A stretch of DNA of 64,000 bases from Bog-532 sp963805255 (GTDB lineage Bacteria; Actinomycetota; Actinomycetes; Streptosporangiales; Streptosporangiaceae). Positions 16,599-25,825 of the stretch are shown here, in pieces (position 1 is the first letter of the stretch; each line of letters starts with the position of its first letter). Below the pieces are notes generated by a model that had not been told where the DNA came from, did not search any database, and worked only from the letters and a program-made list of their open reading frames with translations. A program made the position numbers and the translations under genes. The DNA is taken from assembly GCA_963805255.1 (NCBI GenBank), contig CAWDTK010000017.1, positions 1-64,000 on the forward strand. Reading direction: 5' to 3'.

Positions 16599-16674
16599 CG
16601 CCATGCCAGCGTCAGCCGCGCAATCGGTCGCGCCCTGCATACGTGATTGCGCGCTTCGCGGGTAGGTTGGCGCC

Positions 16675-17886
16675 GTGGACTACGCGATCACGCTGGTGGC
16701 GGCTCTGCTGCTGGGCATTGGCTTTGTCCTTCAGCAGCAGACCGCCGAGACGGCGCCGGAGTCCCATTTTCTCAGCTTGCGGCTCTTCGGCGACCTGTTG
16801 CGCAAGCGGAAATGGCTGGCCGGGATCGGCTGCATGATCCTGGGGCAGGTGCTCGCCGCGTGGTCGCTCGGGCACCTCTCGCTGTCCATCGTCGAGCCGC
16901 TGCTGACCACGAACCTGCTGTTCGCCCTGATCCTGGCCGTCCCGCTGTCCCATCAGACGGTCCGTGTCACCGAGGTCGCCGGCGCCTTGCTGCTCATCGC
17001 CGGCGAGACGATCCTCTCGCTGGCCCAGTACACCCAGCCCATCGGCGAGTCCTTCGGGTCGTTCTCGCACTGGCCAGCCGCGGCGGGCATCGCCTGCATC
17101 GCGTTCGTCGCGGTGCAGGCCGGGCGGCACCGATCCGGCAACCGGCGCGCCACCCTGACCGGGCTCGGGGCCGGCCTGGTCTTCGGCATCCAGGACGCGC
17201 TGACCCGGCAGACCCTGCAGATCCTGCAGCACCATGGGATGTCCGGCCTGGCGCACAGCTGGTCCGCGTACTGCCTGGTGGCCACGGGCGCCGTCGGCCT
17301 GCTGCTGATGCAGAGCGCGTTCAACGCCGGGCCGCTGCACTCCTCGCTGCCGACGATCACCGCGGGCGAGCCCATCGCCGGCATCCTGCTCGGCATCATC
17401 GTGTTCGGCGACCGGATATCGCTGACCCCCGGCAGCCTGGCGCAGCATGCTGGCGGCCTCTTCGCCCTGGTGGCCGGGGTCATCCTGGTGGCTCGCGCGC
17501 CCGCGCTGAGCAACCTCCGCAAGGCGGTCGTCGAGCCCGTGCACCTGCCCCGCCGCCGGGACACCGGACCGCACCGGATTCCGTCCCGCGCGCCCACCGC
17601 AAATTCCCGCCGGCCGGGCCCGGCCGGCCCGGGCGTATCGCCGGCCCGCAACGGCGACGCCGGATTCACCCTTCCCGCCGAGCCGCCGTCGCCGGCCTGC
17701 CATGGCGACGCCGGGTTCGCCCTGCCGTCCGAGCCGCCGTCGCCGGCCTGCCATGGCGACGCCGGGTTCGCCCTGCCGTCCGAGCCGCCGTCGCCGGCCC
17801 GCCATGGCGACGCCGGGTTCGCCCTCCCGTCCAAGCCGCCCACCCCCGTTCCGCCCACCCCCGTTCCGCCCGACCCGCCCCGTTAG
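16675..17886 (+). CDS. DMT (EamA-like) transporter with repetitive C-terminal tail
   Basis: The first 280 residues hold about nine to ten hydrophobic helices typical of the drug/metabolite transporter superfamily, from MDYAITLVAALLLGIGFVLQQ to AQHAGGLFALVAGVILVARA, including SIVEPLLTTNLLFALILAVP. Substrate unknown. The GTG at 16675 begins the first helix. Residues 290-403 are a hydrophilic Pro/Arg-rich extension containing four copies of a 17-residue unit (HGDAGFALPSEPPSPAC), then a Pro-rich end. The tail is unlike family members, which stop soon after the last helix. WhiB follows 98 bp later on the same strand. Confidence 0.88.
   Translation: MDYAITLVAALLLGIGFVLQQQTAETAPESHFLSLRLFGDLLRKRKWLAGIGCMILGQVLAAWSLGHLSLSIVEPLLTTNLLFALILAVPLSHQTVRVTEVAGALLLIAGETILSLAQYTQPIGESFGSFSHWPAAAGIACIAFVAVQAGRHRSGNRRATLTGLGAGLVFGIQDALTRQTLQILQHHGMSGLAHSWSAYCLVATGAVGLLLMQSAFNAGPLHSSLPTITAGEPIAGILLGIIVFGDRISLTPGSLAQHAGGLFALVAGVILVARAPALSNLRKAVVEPVHLPRRRDTGPHRIPSRAPTANSRRPGPAGPGVSPARNGDAGFTLPAEPPSPACHGDAGFALPSEPPSPACHGDAGFALPSEPPSPARHGDAGFALPSKPPTPVPPTPVPPDPPR
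17650..17844. repeat. 51-bp in-frame tandem repeat in the DMT transporter gene
   Basis: Copies start at 17650 (diverged), 17701, 17752 and 17803 (truncated match). Units beginning CATGGCGACGCCGGGTTCGC are almost identical, so the expansion is recent. Confidence 0.92.
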
Positions 17887-17984
17887 CGGAACGACGGGAA
17901 TCCCGGTTCCGCCTGCATATCGGGTCCGCCGGCGGGCAGAAGCTACGCCACGCCCCATCCGGCCAGCAGGAATCTGGAGGCCTA

Positions 17985-18296
17985 GTGCCAGCAACGCAAC
18001 CGGCGACCGGGCTGCTACGTCGCCGGGACTGGCTCGCTGACGGCGCTTGCCGCGACGAGGATCCCGATCTCTTCTTCCCCAGCACGTCACAAGGGCCCTC
18101 CGCCCGGCAGATCCTGGCCGCCAAGGCCGTATGCGCCAGCTGTGCGGTAAGGCGCGAATGCCTCGGTTACGCGCTGGAAGACACCCATAGTTACGGCGTC
18201 TGGGGCGGTACGACCGAAGAGGAGCGCAAGGCGATGCGGCGCACCAGCGCCCGGGAGCGCCGGTCGCTGAGCCAGGTGACGGCCGTCGTGAGCTGA
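17985..18296 (+). CDS. WhiB-family iron-sulfur transcriptional regulator
   Basis: 103 residues. Four cysteines of the WhiB cluster are at 22, 50, 53 and 59 (ACRDEDPDLFF, VCASCAVRREC), followed by the YGVWGGTTEEER turn that contacts sigma factor, and a basic C-terminus (MRRTSARERRS) for DNA binding. WhiB-like proteins hold a [4Fe-4S] cluster and partner the main sigma factor. It resembles the WhiB1/WhiB2-like group more than WhiD, but I would not fix the subtype. The GTG start is 6 bases after GGAGG. It stands alone, between the DMT gene and the convergent peptidase. Confidence 0.93.
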   Translation: MPATQPATGLLRRRDWLADGACRDEDPDLFFPSTSQGPSARQILAAKAVCASCAVRRECLGYALEDTHSYGVWGGTTEEERKAMRRTSARERRSLSQVTAVVS

Positions 18297-18331
18297 ACAC
18301 CGTCCTCCTGGCCGTCCGGCAGCCGGCGCGG

Positions 18332-19195
18332 CTACCCCCGTGGACCGTTCCCGCTGCTCAGCCAGGTGGCGCTGAAGCTCCCGCCGCTGAGCGCGGATAT
18401 TCTGTCCTCCGCCGCGCCGTTGCCCGAGACCATGGTGATGCCAGCCGGGTGGAACCTGCTGAGCGACGACCCGTTGACCGTCGGACCCAGGAAACTGACC
18501 GTGCCGAAGTCGGCCAGCGGCAGGATGCCGCCGTTTCCGGTGCAGCAGGGCGCCTCGGCGATGACCTCCGCGGAGGACCTGGCTGTCCCGAACAAGATCT
18601 TGGTGACTGTGTGGCTCCAGCCCTGCGTGGTGTCCGAGAGCTTGAGGGTAAAGCTGATGAGCCCGGTGAACGTCACCGATCCGGTGAAGTGGTCGCCTGG
18701 CCTGACCGTGTTGCTGAAGTTGACCGGGTAGGCCGGGTACATCTCGTACCAGGAGTAATACACAGGCGTGCGGCCGGCGCAGTCGACTTCGGAGCCGGTC
18801 TGCTCGACGGAGTTGCTGTTGTACCCGTCCAGGCCCACCCAGAAGCTGGAGTACTGCTCACCCGAGCTGCACGTGCCCGTCGGCTCCACCCAGCTCGATG
18901 AAACGCTCCTGAACGCGCCGGCGCCCCCGGTCGCCGCGTATCCCGACCAGTTCGTGCTGGTGCTGGTCGCATTCCTGGCCCCCGGGTGGGTGGTGCGCGG
19001 GCCGACCAGGTGGCTGACCCCGCCGGGCTGCACGAAGGCCCCGTCCAGAGTTCGCGGTCCCGCCGCAGCGAAGGTGGCGGCAGGCACGGCGGAGTGGCCC
19101 GGCGCGGCGGCGTGGGCGGGCGCCACCAACGTGAAGCCAGCCAGGACCGAGCTTCCCGCGATGACCAGCGCGCGCCTCCGGGCGCTATGACTCAT
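18332..19195 (-). CDS. secreted G1-family (eqolisin-like) glutamic peptidase
   Basis: 287 residues. MSHSARRRALVIAGSSVLAG with a following AHA site is a classic secretion signal (about 1-30). The mature part has the eqolisin beta-sandwich blocks: STSTNWSGYAATG, SSWVEPTG, SSFWVGLDGYNSNSVEQTG (the catalytic Gln), YYSWYEMYPA, and SAEVIAEAP (the catalytic Glu region). G1 peptidases work at acid pH. They were first known from fungi and also occur in actinobacteria and archaea. The ATG at 19195-19193 has AAGGGGAG upstream; longer readings of the frame are not coding. Confidence 0.85.
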   Translation of the reverse strand: MSHSARRRALVIAGSSVLAGFTLVAPAHAAAPGHSAVPAATFAAAGPRTLDGAFVQPGGVSHLVGPRTTHPGARNATSTSTNWSGYAATGGAGAFRSVSSSWVEPTGTCSSGEQYSSFWVGLDGYNSNSVEQTGSEVDCAGRTPVYYSWYEMYPAYPVNFSNTVRPGDHFTGSVTFTGLISFTLKLSDTTQGWSHTVTKILFGTARSSAEVIAEAPCCTGNGGILPLADFGTVSFLGPTVNGSSLSRFHPAGITMVSGNGAAEDRISALSGGSFSATWLSSGNGPRG

Positions 19196-20208
19196 GTATC
19201 TCCCCTTCGCTCGCGCGTTCCTTTTTGTGAAGGAGAACGCTGGTCGGTCCAAGAGTGGTACGACCAGACCGGATCCAACACCACAGCAACGTAAAGAAAA
19301 GTGAAAAAAATATGCAAGCTCTAAGATTGCATTTTGCTTGCTAAAGACGGATAAATCTGTTATGCAGACGTTGTCAAATGCGGCCAAGAGATACATACCG
19401 GCGTTCTGTTTCATGATCATTGGGCCGCGCAATTGCACAGCATGGGCTCGCTGTCGTCCCTGGCGACGGTGGCTGACCGGCCGTTCCGTGCGACGCTCCG
19501 TCAGCCGCGCATCCGCGATGAGCTCTTCCTCGGGCAGGGCCAGCATGATAACGATCAGGGTCAGGAAGCTGAAATGCCGATGCCCGGAACGAGGGGCAGC
19601 ACATATACCGGGAAAAGATAGCACGGCATGTCACGATATAGGCAAGGTGACGGAATTATCCGGGCGCCCAGTTACCTATAACGCGCACATCACAAAGTGG
19701 ATCTTGCCGGTGGCTCACCATCTTACCTGTGGCTTACCTCTGGGTCGCGCTGCCGCCCGGTGGTGGTACATTAGGTGCCTGCGTTCCCCGGCTTTTGACG
19801 CGCACCGGGCCCTCCTCTAGAGTCGCGCCGGAGCGAGCGGACCCGGACATTTACCGCCAGGGTCGCGCAGGTGGGCCGCCGGGCCCGCAGGGCCCGCTGG
19901 CCCGGCCGGGTGACGCCGGCGCCGCCCAGGTCCGCCCGGGTACACGGCATGCACGGGCCAGGCTCGGTGATGGCCAGGCTCGGTGATGGCCAGGCTCGGT
20001 GCTGGCTTTGAGTAGCGTGAATCCTGGCTGGAGGAGGCCGTGACGGCGCCACTACCCAATATGATAGGGAACCGGCAGCCGGGCCTGGGGGCGCCATCCG
20101 GCGGACTGCCACAGACCCGGAATGGGCAGCCGCCGTGAGTCAGCGGGGCGCCCCCCGGCGGTAACCGCCGCTGGGCCAGTGAAGCGAGAGGCTAGGTTAC
20201 GGCACGCG
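19196..20208. other. about 1 kb without a convincing gene
   Basis: The first 500 bases are unusually AT-rich for this genome (runs near 19295-19345 and 19610-19700). They probably hold the peptidase promoter or old foreign DNA. The rest is GC-rich. Small open frames here show no recognisable product. Confidence 0.5.
19956..20003. repeat. 16-bp tandem repeat, three copies
   Basis: GGCCAGGCTCGGTGAT at 19956, 19972 and 19988 (the last ends CT). Non-coding. Confidence 0.9.
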
Positions 20209-21129
20209 ATGGGTAAGGCAAGCAGGGCCAAGCAGGACGGCACCCGCCGGGAGAGAGTCGCGGCCCAGCAGGCCGCTGCGCGCAGGGCCGAGGTCCGCAA
20301 CAAGGTGCTGATGTTCTCGGGTGTCGTCGTGGTGATCATCGCGATCGTCGTGGGCTTCGTGGTGTTCAAGCCGAACTCCAAGTCCGGCGCCACGGCCGCC
20401 GGGGTCAGCAACGGCCCGACCGGCAGCGCGCTGGCCAGCGTGGTCACCGGCACCACCGGCGTCCCCGCGGGCACCCTCAACGCGGTCGGCGCCGGCAGCG
20501 GCCTATCGGGCCTCCCGATAGCGATCAGGGGCGGGTCACCGCTCACGTCCGGCGGTAAGCCGGAGGTGCTGTACATGGGCGCCGAGTACTGCCCGTACTG
20601 CGCAGCCGAGCGGTGGGCGATGGTGGTCGCGCTGAGCAGGTTCGGCACCTTCTCCGGCCTCAGCACGGTGCATTCGTCCAGCACGGATCAGTATCCCAAC
20701 ACCCCGACGTTGACGTTCGCCAATGCCAAGTACACCAGCAAGTACCTGACGTTCACGCCAGTCGAGATGCAGACCAACATCCCGGACGGCCAGTCCTACA
20801 CCACCCTGCAGACGCCCACATCAGCTCAGCAGGCGCTGCTGGCCAAGTACGACGCGCCGCCCTACGTTTCCTCGGCGAACTCGGGCGCCATCCCCTTCCT
20901 CGACTTCGGCAACGAGTACATGCTCAGCGGGGCCAGCTACAACCCGCAGGTACTCCAGGGCAAGAGCTGGAGCCAGATCGCCTCGGCCCTCAAGGACCCG
21001 GCGAGCCCGATCGCCCAGGCGGTTGACGGCACGGCTAACTACCTGACCGCCACGATCTGCAAGCTGACCAGCAACCAGCCGGCCACGGCGTGCACCCCGG
21101 TGGTCAAGCAGCTGGAGGCGAAGATCTGA
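20209..21129 (+). CDS. DUF929 thioredoxin-like membrane-anchored protein (CPYC)
   Basis: 306 residues. A basic cytosolic start (MGKASRAKQDGTRRERV) is followed by a membrane helix near 34-54 and an extracytoplasmic domain with the thiol motif CPYC at 128-131 inside YMGAEYCPYCAAERWAM, the DUF929 signature. Later FLDFGNEYMLSGA and the C-terminal pair of cysteines (ICKL.., ACTP) are also family features. It is probably a disulfide-forming DsbA-like enzyme on the outside of the membrane. The stop overlaps the ATG of the VKOR gene (TGATG), so the two are coupled; VKOR would reoxidise it. The ATG at 20209 is chosen because family similarity starts there. Confidence 0.85.
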   Translation: MGKASRAKQDGTRRERVAAQQAAARRAEVRNKVLMFSGVVVVIIAIVVGFVVFKPNSKSGATAAGVSNGPTGSALASVVTGTTGVPAGTLNAVGAGSGLSGLPIAIRGGSPLTSGGKPEVLYMGAEYCPYCAAERWAMVVALSRFGTFSGLSTVHSSSTDQYPNTPTLTFANAKYTSKYLTFTPVEMQTNIPDGQSYTTLQTPTSAQQALLAKYDAPPYVSSANSGAIPFLDFGNEYMLSGASYNPQVLQGKSWSQIASALKDPASPIAQAVDGTANYLTATICKLTSNQPATACTPVVKQLEAKI

Positions 21130-21818
21130 TGGCCAAGGCGGCCCGCACCCCGGCCAGATCGGCCAGATCGGCCACCCAGCGGAACACGCCCCAGAAGACG
21201 GCCGCTCCGCGCAACGGGCGCAGCGGGACCCAGAAGAACGCGGCCCAGAAGAACGCGGCACCGCGGAACGGGACCCAGCAGGCCCGGGCGCGGCGGGATG
21301 CCGTGGCGCCGCCGCCCGCCCCGCAGCCCGCCGGGCCGCCCGGCTGGCTGCGGTGGTCAACCTTCGCCCTCGCGATCCTTGGCCTGGCCGCGTCGGCCTA
21401 CCTCACGTACGTGCACTACACGCAGTCGGCGCTGGCGGGCTGCACGGAGACCACGGGTGCCATCAACTGCGGCAAGGTGACGACCAGCCCCCAGTCGATC
21501 GTGTTCGGCATTCCGGTCGCCGTCCTCGGGCTCGGCTTCTACGTCTTCCTGGTCGCGATCATGAGCCCGCACGCCTGGCGGTCCGGCCGCCGGGAGATCG
21601 CCCTGATCCGCATGGCCTCCCTGGTCGTGGGGATCGGCTTCGTGCTGTACCTGCTGTACGCCGAGCTGTTCCAGATCGGCAGCATCTGCCTGTACTGCAC
21701 GAGCGTCCACGTCATAACGTTCCTGCTGTTCGTCCTCACCGGCCTCGCCGTGGCCATCTGGGGACTGACCCCGCGGCCGCCGGGCCCGGCGCGACCCGCG
21801 CGCCCGGCCAGCCGCTAG
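21129..21818 (+). CDS. vitamin K epoxide reductase (VKOR) family protein
   Basis: 229 residues. An Ala/Arg/Thr-rich cytosolic head (1-80) precedes four to five helices with the VKOR pattern: ALAILGLAASAYLTYVHY, the loop cysteines in GCTETTGAINCGKV, PQSIVFGIPVAVLGLGFY, and the redox motif CLYC in GSICLYCTSVHVITF. Bacterial VKOR takes electrons from a DsbA-like partner and passes them to menaquinone. The DUF929 protein encoded just upstream, with overlapping codons, is the obvious partner. Downstream, an ISAzo13-like element begins 51 bp after the stop. Confidence 0.92.
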   Translation: MAKAARTPARSARSATQRNTPQKTAAPRNGRSGTQKNAAQKNAAPRNGTQQARARRDAVAPPPAPQPAGPPGWLRWSTFALAILGLAASAYLTYVHYTQSALAGCTETTGAINCGKVTTSPQSIVFGIPVAVLGLGFYVFLVAIMSPHAWRSGRREIALIRMASLVVGIGFVLYLLYAELFQIGSICLYCTSVHVITFLLFVLTGLAVAIWGLTPRPPGPARPARPASR

Positions 21819-21869
21819 CACCTCCGCACCAGGCAACCTCCAGCCAGACTGACCGCTGGCTGAGCCTTA

Positions 21870-23184
21870 GGGCCCTCCGAAGATTTACTTCCGTGATGTC
21901 GGGCGTGTTGGCCGTGGGGCGGGCAGCAGGGAGTAGTTCCATTCCCCATGGAAAGCGTGTCGCCTGATCGAGCGCTCCTCCAGATCCTGCATCTGCTTAT
22001 CGGGGATCTTGATGCCCTTCTCGTAGGTGCCGGTGTCGAGGGCGGCCTGGACGGTCAGCCCGGTCGTGGTGGTGGTCGCGGCGATCGTCTCGACGATAAC
22101 TTCGTGGCTGGTCAGCGGCCTGCCGCGCCAGTTCATGGAGATCTGGGCGAAGAGCCGGTGCTCGATCCGGTTCCATTTCGACGTGCCCGGCGGGAAGTGG
22201 GACACGCTGATCTCCAGGCCGAGTTCTTCCGCGAGCCGGGCCAGCTCCACCTTCCACAGCCGCAGCCGGCTGCCATTGGAACCGCCCGCGTCGGCGGTGA
22301 TGAGCAGCCTGCTGGCGTGCGGGTAGGCGGTCCGGCCGGTTTTCTGCCACCAGCGGCGGATCGACTCGACGGCGAACGCCCCGGTGTCCGCGTCGGTGCC
22401 GACGTTCACCCAGCCAGCGTTGGCGCTCATGTCATAGACGCCGTAGGGGACGGCCCGCCCCAGGTCGCCCTTGAAGTCGTGCACCTCCACCCGCTCGGGC
22501 TCACCGCGCCGATGCCACTCCCTCCCGCCGTTCTTATAGTTGCCGACCAGTTCCTTTTTCTTGGTGTCCACGCTGATTACTGGCTCCCCGGCGGCCTGGA
22601 ACTCCCGCACCAGCTCATTGATGAGCCGGAACTGGCCGTCCCGGTCCGGGTGCTGCTTTCCCTCCACCGTCTTGGCGTTGCCCTGCAGGCTGTAACCGTC
22701 CTCTTTCAGCAGCCGCCCCACCGTGTCGGGCGACACCGGATGGCCCGCGGCTGCCAGCTCACCGGCCAGCTTCTCCGTCGACGTGGTCGTCCACCGCAGC
22801 GGCGACTCCGGGTCACCGCGGCTGGCCGGATCCACCAGGCGGTTCAACGCCGGCACCAGGGCCGGATCCGCCTCCGCCGCCCGGGGCCGCCCCGCCCCAG
22901 CCTGGCGGACCCTGTCATCCGGCTCAATCCCGGCCTCCAGTTCCCGCGCCCCGCGGCCCACCGTGTCCGGGTGAACCCCGGCCAGCGCCGCCACCCGCTT
23001 GATCCCGCCCCGGCCCAGCGACCGCGCCTGCGCCCCCAGCAGCAGCCGCCACTGCAGCTCATTCAGATGCGGGCGCACCTCCGCCAGCATTCCGGCGAAC
23101 CGGTCCTCATCCACCGCCAGCTGTCTCATACCACAACCGTAGACAACTATCCCGGACAAACCCACTTAATTTTGCGGGGAGCCC
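21870..23184. mobile_element. ISAzo13-family insertion sequence, about 1.3 kb
   Basis: Contains one leftward transposase. The ends are imperfect inverted repeats: GGGCCCTCCGAAGA on the left and, read inwards from the right, GGGCTCCCCGCAAA. TTA flanks both sides (21867-21869 and 23185-23187) and may be the target duplication. It lies between the VKOR gene and the lipoprotein gene. Confidence 0.8.
21885..23129 (-). CDS. ISAzo13-family transposase
   Basis: 414 residues from the ATG at 23129. Recognisable blocks: QWRLLLGAQARSLGRGGIKR, HPVSPDTVGRLLKEDGYSLQ, then GNAKTVEGKQHPDRDGQF, VISVDTKKKELVGNYKN, LLITADAGGSNGSRLRLW and SKWNRIEHRLFAQISMNW, carrying the DDE acidic residues (D in SVDTKKKE, D in TADAGGSN, E in NRIEHRL). 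It appears intact. Confidence 0.93.
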   Translation of the reverse strand: MRQLAVDEDRFAGMLAEVRPHLNELQWRLLLGAQARSLGRGGIKRVAALAGVHPDTVGRGARELEAGIEPDDRVRQAGAGRPRAAEADPALVPALNRLVDPASRGDPESPLRWTTTSTEKLAGELAAAGHPVSPDTVGRLLKEDGYSLQGNAKTVEGKQHPDRDGQFRLINELVREFQAAGEPVISVDTKKKELVGNYKNGGREWHRRGEPERVEVHDFKGDLGRAVPYGVYDMSANAGWVNVGTDADTGAFAVESIRRWWQKTGRTAYPHASRLLITADAGGSNGSRLRLWKVELARLAEELGLEISVSHFPPGTSKWNRIEHRLFAQISMNWRGRPLTSHEVIVETIAATTTTTGLTVQAALDTGTYEKGIKIPDKQMQDLEERSIRRHAFHGEWNYSLLPAPRPTRPTSRK

Positions 23185-23340
23185 TTAGCTGACGGATATG
23201 TCAGCGCTCCGCCGGACAGTCCGGCGTGCCGGGCTACCGGAACGTTAGGATGAAGATCAAGTGGGCGTAGCTGTCTGTAACCGTCCCGATGCCCGCGTTA
23301 CAGTCCCTCAGTTCGGCGCTCGAGCCACAGGAGGGCTCTC

Positions 23341-23856
23341 ATGCGATTTCCGCCCGCCAGGGTTTTCCTCATATTCGCCCTCGGCGCCGTCATGGCCGTC
23401 GCGGCGTGCAGCAGCAGCGGTGGCGGCGAGCCAAGCGCCACGCCTACGCCGGCCGCGCCGTCCTCGGCGGCGCCGTCGTCCGGCGGCTCCTCCGCCGCGG
23501 TCACCCAGATCGAGGCGAACTGGGGGACGTTCTTCAATCCCAAGACGTCCGTGGCGAAGCGGGCCAGCCTGCTGCAGAACGGCCAGGCGTTCCAGTCGAT
23601 CATCCAGGCCCAGGCCGGTTCGCCCCTCGCGTCCACGGCCACATCGACGGTCAGCACCGTGACCGTCGAGTCACCCGCCCAGGCCAAGGTGATCTACTCG
23701 ATCCTGGTCGGCGGGACGCCGGAGCTGAAGAACCAGCCCGGTGTGGCCGTCTTCCAGAACGGCATCTGGAAGGTCGGCGACCAGAGTTTCTGCGCCCTGC
23801 TGACGCTGGAGAACAGCGGTAAGGCGCCGTCGGCCTGCGCCAGCGCCGCCAGCTAG
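23341..23856 (+). CDS. MTB12-like secreted lipoprotein
   Basis: 171 residues. MRFPPARVFLIFALGAVMAV is a signal sequence ending in a lipobox (VAAC, Cys 23), so the mature protein is probably lipid-anchored. A Ser/Pro/Ala-rich spacer (24-52) is followed by a compact domain resembling the C-terminal domain of the mycobacterial low-molecular-weight antigen MTB12: LLQNGQAFQSIIQAQAGSP, STVTVESPAQAKVIYSIL, VAVFQNGIWKVGDQSFCALL. Function unknown. The DHA2 exporter begins 8 bp after its stop, suggesting one transcript. Confidence 0.8.
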   Translation: MRFPPARVFLIFALGAVMAVAACSSSGGGEPSATPTPAAPSSAAPSSGGSSAAVTQIEANWGTFFNPKTSVAKRASLLQNGQAFQSIIQAQAGSPLASTATSTVSTVTVESPAQAKVIYSILVGGTPELKNQPGVAVFQNGIWKVGDQSFCALLTLENSGKAPSACASAAS

Positions 23857-23863
23857 CCGGCCG

Positions 23864-25462
23864 GTGGACTCGGGGAGCTTTACCCAGACGCGGGCCGAGG
23901 ACCCCGAGGGCCCCGAGGGCCCGGTGGCCGCCCGCCACGGCGGACGATCGCTGGCCCTCGCCGTGCTGTGCACGCTGCTGTTCCTGACCTTTGTCGACAA
24001 CACGGTCGTGAGCGTCGCGCTGGGCAGCGTGCAGACCACCCTGCACGCCGGGGTCTCCGCCCTGCAATGGGTCGTCGGGGCCTACGCGCTGACCTTCGCG
24101 AGTGTGATGCTCGCGTGCGGGATGATCGGCGACGAGCTGGGCCGCAAGATCGTGATGCTGTCCGGGGCCGGCGTCTTCTGCGCCGGGTCGGTCCTGTGCG
24201 CCCTGGCGCCGAATCCCGGCGTGCTGATCGCCGGGCGCGCGGTCATGGGACTGGGCGCCGCCGCCAGCGAGCCCGGCACGCTGTCGATGCTGCGGCAGCT
24301 GTACACCGATCAGCGCAGCCGGGACCAGGCCATCGGCGTATGGGCGGCCGTGTCGGGCCTGGCCCTCGCCCTGGGGCCGGTGGCCGGCGGCGCGCTCGTC
24401 GGCTTGTGGAACTGGCGGGCCATCTTCTGGTTCAACCTCGCCTTCGGGCTGGCCGCACTCGTGCTCGCCACGGTGATTCTGCCGGAAAGCGCCGACCCGG
24501 ACGCGCACCGCGTCGACACCGCCGGCGCGCTGCTCGGCGCGGCCGTCCTGGCCACCATGGTGTTCGCGATCATCGATGCGGAAACGGCCGGATTCGGCGC
24601 ACCCGAGGTCATCGCGCTGTTCTGCGTGGGCGCCGTGGCGGCCGTGGCGTTCGGCTGGCGGGAGGCCAGAGCCGCTCATCCGCTCATCGACCTGAAATAT
24701 CTGCGCGTGGCCCGTTTCACGACCGCGAACGTCGTGGCCTTCTGCACCTACTTCGCGACCTTCGCCATCTTCTTCTTCACCGCGCTGTACCTGTTCGAGG
24801 TCGTCGGGCTGTCGGGTTACCGCATCGCGCTGGTCTTCCTGCCGATGACCGTGCTCATGATCGTCGCGTCGCTGCTGACCGGTCGCTGGCTGGATGCCAT
24901 CGGCCTGCGCTGGGCCATCTTCGGCGGCTGCGTGCTGTTCGCGGCCGGCCTGTGGCTGTCCGGCCTGAACCTCAGCCCGCATCCGCACTATTTTCCGCTG
25001 CTGGTGGCGCTCGCCCTCACCGGGATCGGCATCGGTGCCACGGTCGTGCCCGTCACGTCCTCGGCGCTGTCGGCGGTGCCGCCGGAGCGATCGGGCATGG
25101 CGGCCTCGGCCACGAACACCAGCCGCGAGGTGGGCGCGGTGACCGGGGTGGCGGTGCTCGGTGCCCTGGTCAACGGCCAGCTCAGCGCGAGCATCGTCGG
25201 CCAGCTGCGTGCGCTCGGGCTGCCGGCCAGCATCCAGTCCATCGTCATCCGTGGCGTCGAGACGGGCGAGGTTCCCTCCAGCAGCAGCTCGGGGGCGGGG
25301 CCCGCGGGTCAGGGCGCCCTCGTCCAGAAGGTCATCAACGCCGCGTACACCGCCTTCCACGACGGCCTGCGCGATGCCCTGGTCGCCTCGGCCGGCCTGG
25401 TCCTGGCGGCCGGGCTGCTCGCCCTGGTGACGCTCCGATCCCGGTCCGCGCATGCTGATTAG
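23864..25462 (+). CDS. MFS exporter, DHA2 (14-helix) type
   Basis: 532 residues with about 14 membrane helices. Family motifs: FLTFVDNTVVSVALGSVQ (motif D1 for 12/14-helix drug:H+ antiporters), GMIGDELGRKIVML (motif A), and GLALALGPVAGGALVGLWNW (motif C of exporters). By family it pumps a drug or metabolite out using proton motive force; the substrate is unknown. The GTG at 23864 lies 8 bp after the lipoprotein stop. A large central loop near residue 480 is Ser/Gly-rich. Confidence 0.92.
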   Translation: MDSGSFTQTRAEDPEGPEGPVAARHGGRSLALAVLCTLLFLTFVDNTVVSVALGSVQTTLHAGVSALQWVVGAYALTFASVMLACGMIGDELGRKIVMLSGAGVFCAGSVLCALAPNPGVLIAGRAVMGLGAAASEPGTLSMLRQLYTDQRSRDQAIGVWAAVSGLALALGPVAGGALVGLWNWRAIFWFNLAFGLAALVLATVILPESADPDAHRVDTAGALLGAAVLATMVFAIIDAETAGFGAPEVIALFCVGAVAAVAFGWREARAAHPLIDLKYLRVARFTTANVVAFCTYFATFAIFFFTALYLFEVVGLSGYRIALVFLPMTVLMIVASLLTGRWLDAIGLRWAIFGGCVLFAAGLWLSGLNLSPHPHYFPLLVALALTGIGIGATVVPVTSSALSAVPPERSGMAASATNTSREVGAVTGVAVLGALVNGQLSASIVGQLRALGLPASIQSIVIRGVETGEVPSSSSSGAGPAGQGALVQKVINAAYTAFHDGLRDALVASAGLVLAAGLLALVTLRSRSAHAD

Positions 25463-25731
25463 GCCACAGGTAAAGCCAGCACGTGCGCGATGGCGTGTCT
25501 TTGGGCACGTTCCCGGTTGTGGCGGCCGCCGGGGAAGGCGGGCGCCTGAAATCACGTCAGGAAGGCGGGCCCAGGCGGGCTGACGCGGGGAACGGGCGGC
25601 GCCGGAATGGCAGCGGGCCGACCAGCGCCGGACGGATGGCGGACCGAGCCGGCCCTGCCTCATCGGGGCTGCCCGTGCCCCGCCTTCCGGAGAAGAGGTC
25701 ACGGGGCCGGGCCTCTCCGGGGGCGTTACTT

Positions 25732-25780
25732 CTCCGGGGGGAGTGAACGCTGGGGGGGATGGCGTTCGCTCCCCCCGGAG
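25732..25780. terminator. 19-bp G-rich hairpin
   Basis: CTCCGGGGGGAGTGAACGC (25732-25750) pairs with GCGTTCGCTCCCCCCGGAG (25762-25780) with one G-T wobble, around an 11-base loop TGGGGGGGATG. It lies 270 bp past the exporter stop, far for a simple terminator. Confidence 0.5.
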
Positions 25781-25825
25781 AGCGGTGGACGATCCTGTTA
25801 CCGGGCCCGCCCGGCCTGACGCCCG

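Noticed and set aside
16647..17980. Long frame in phase with WhiB upstream of its start
   Set aside because: It is an out-of-phase reading of the DMT transporter; WhiB similarity begins at the GTG at 17985, with its own ribosome site.
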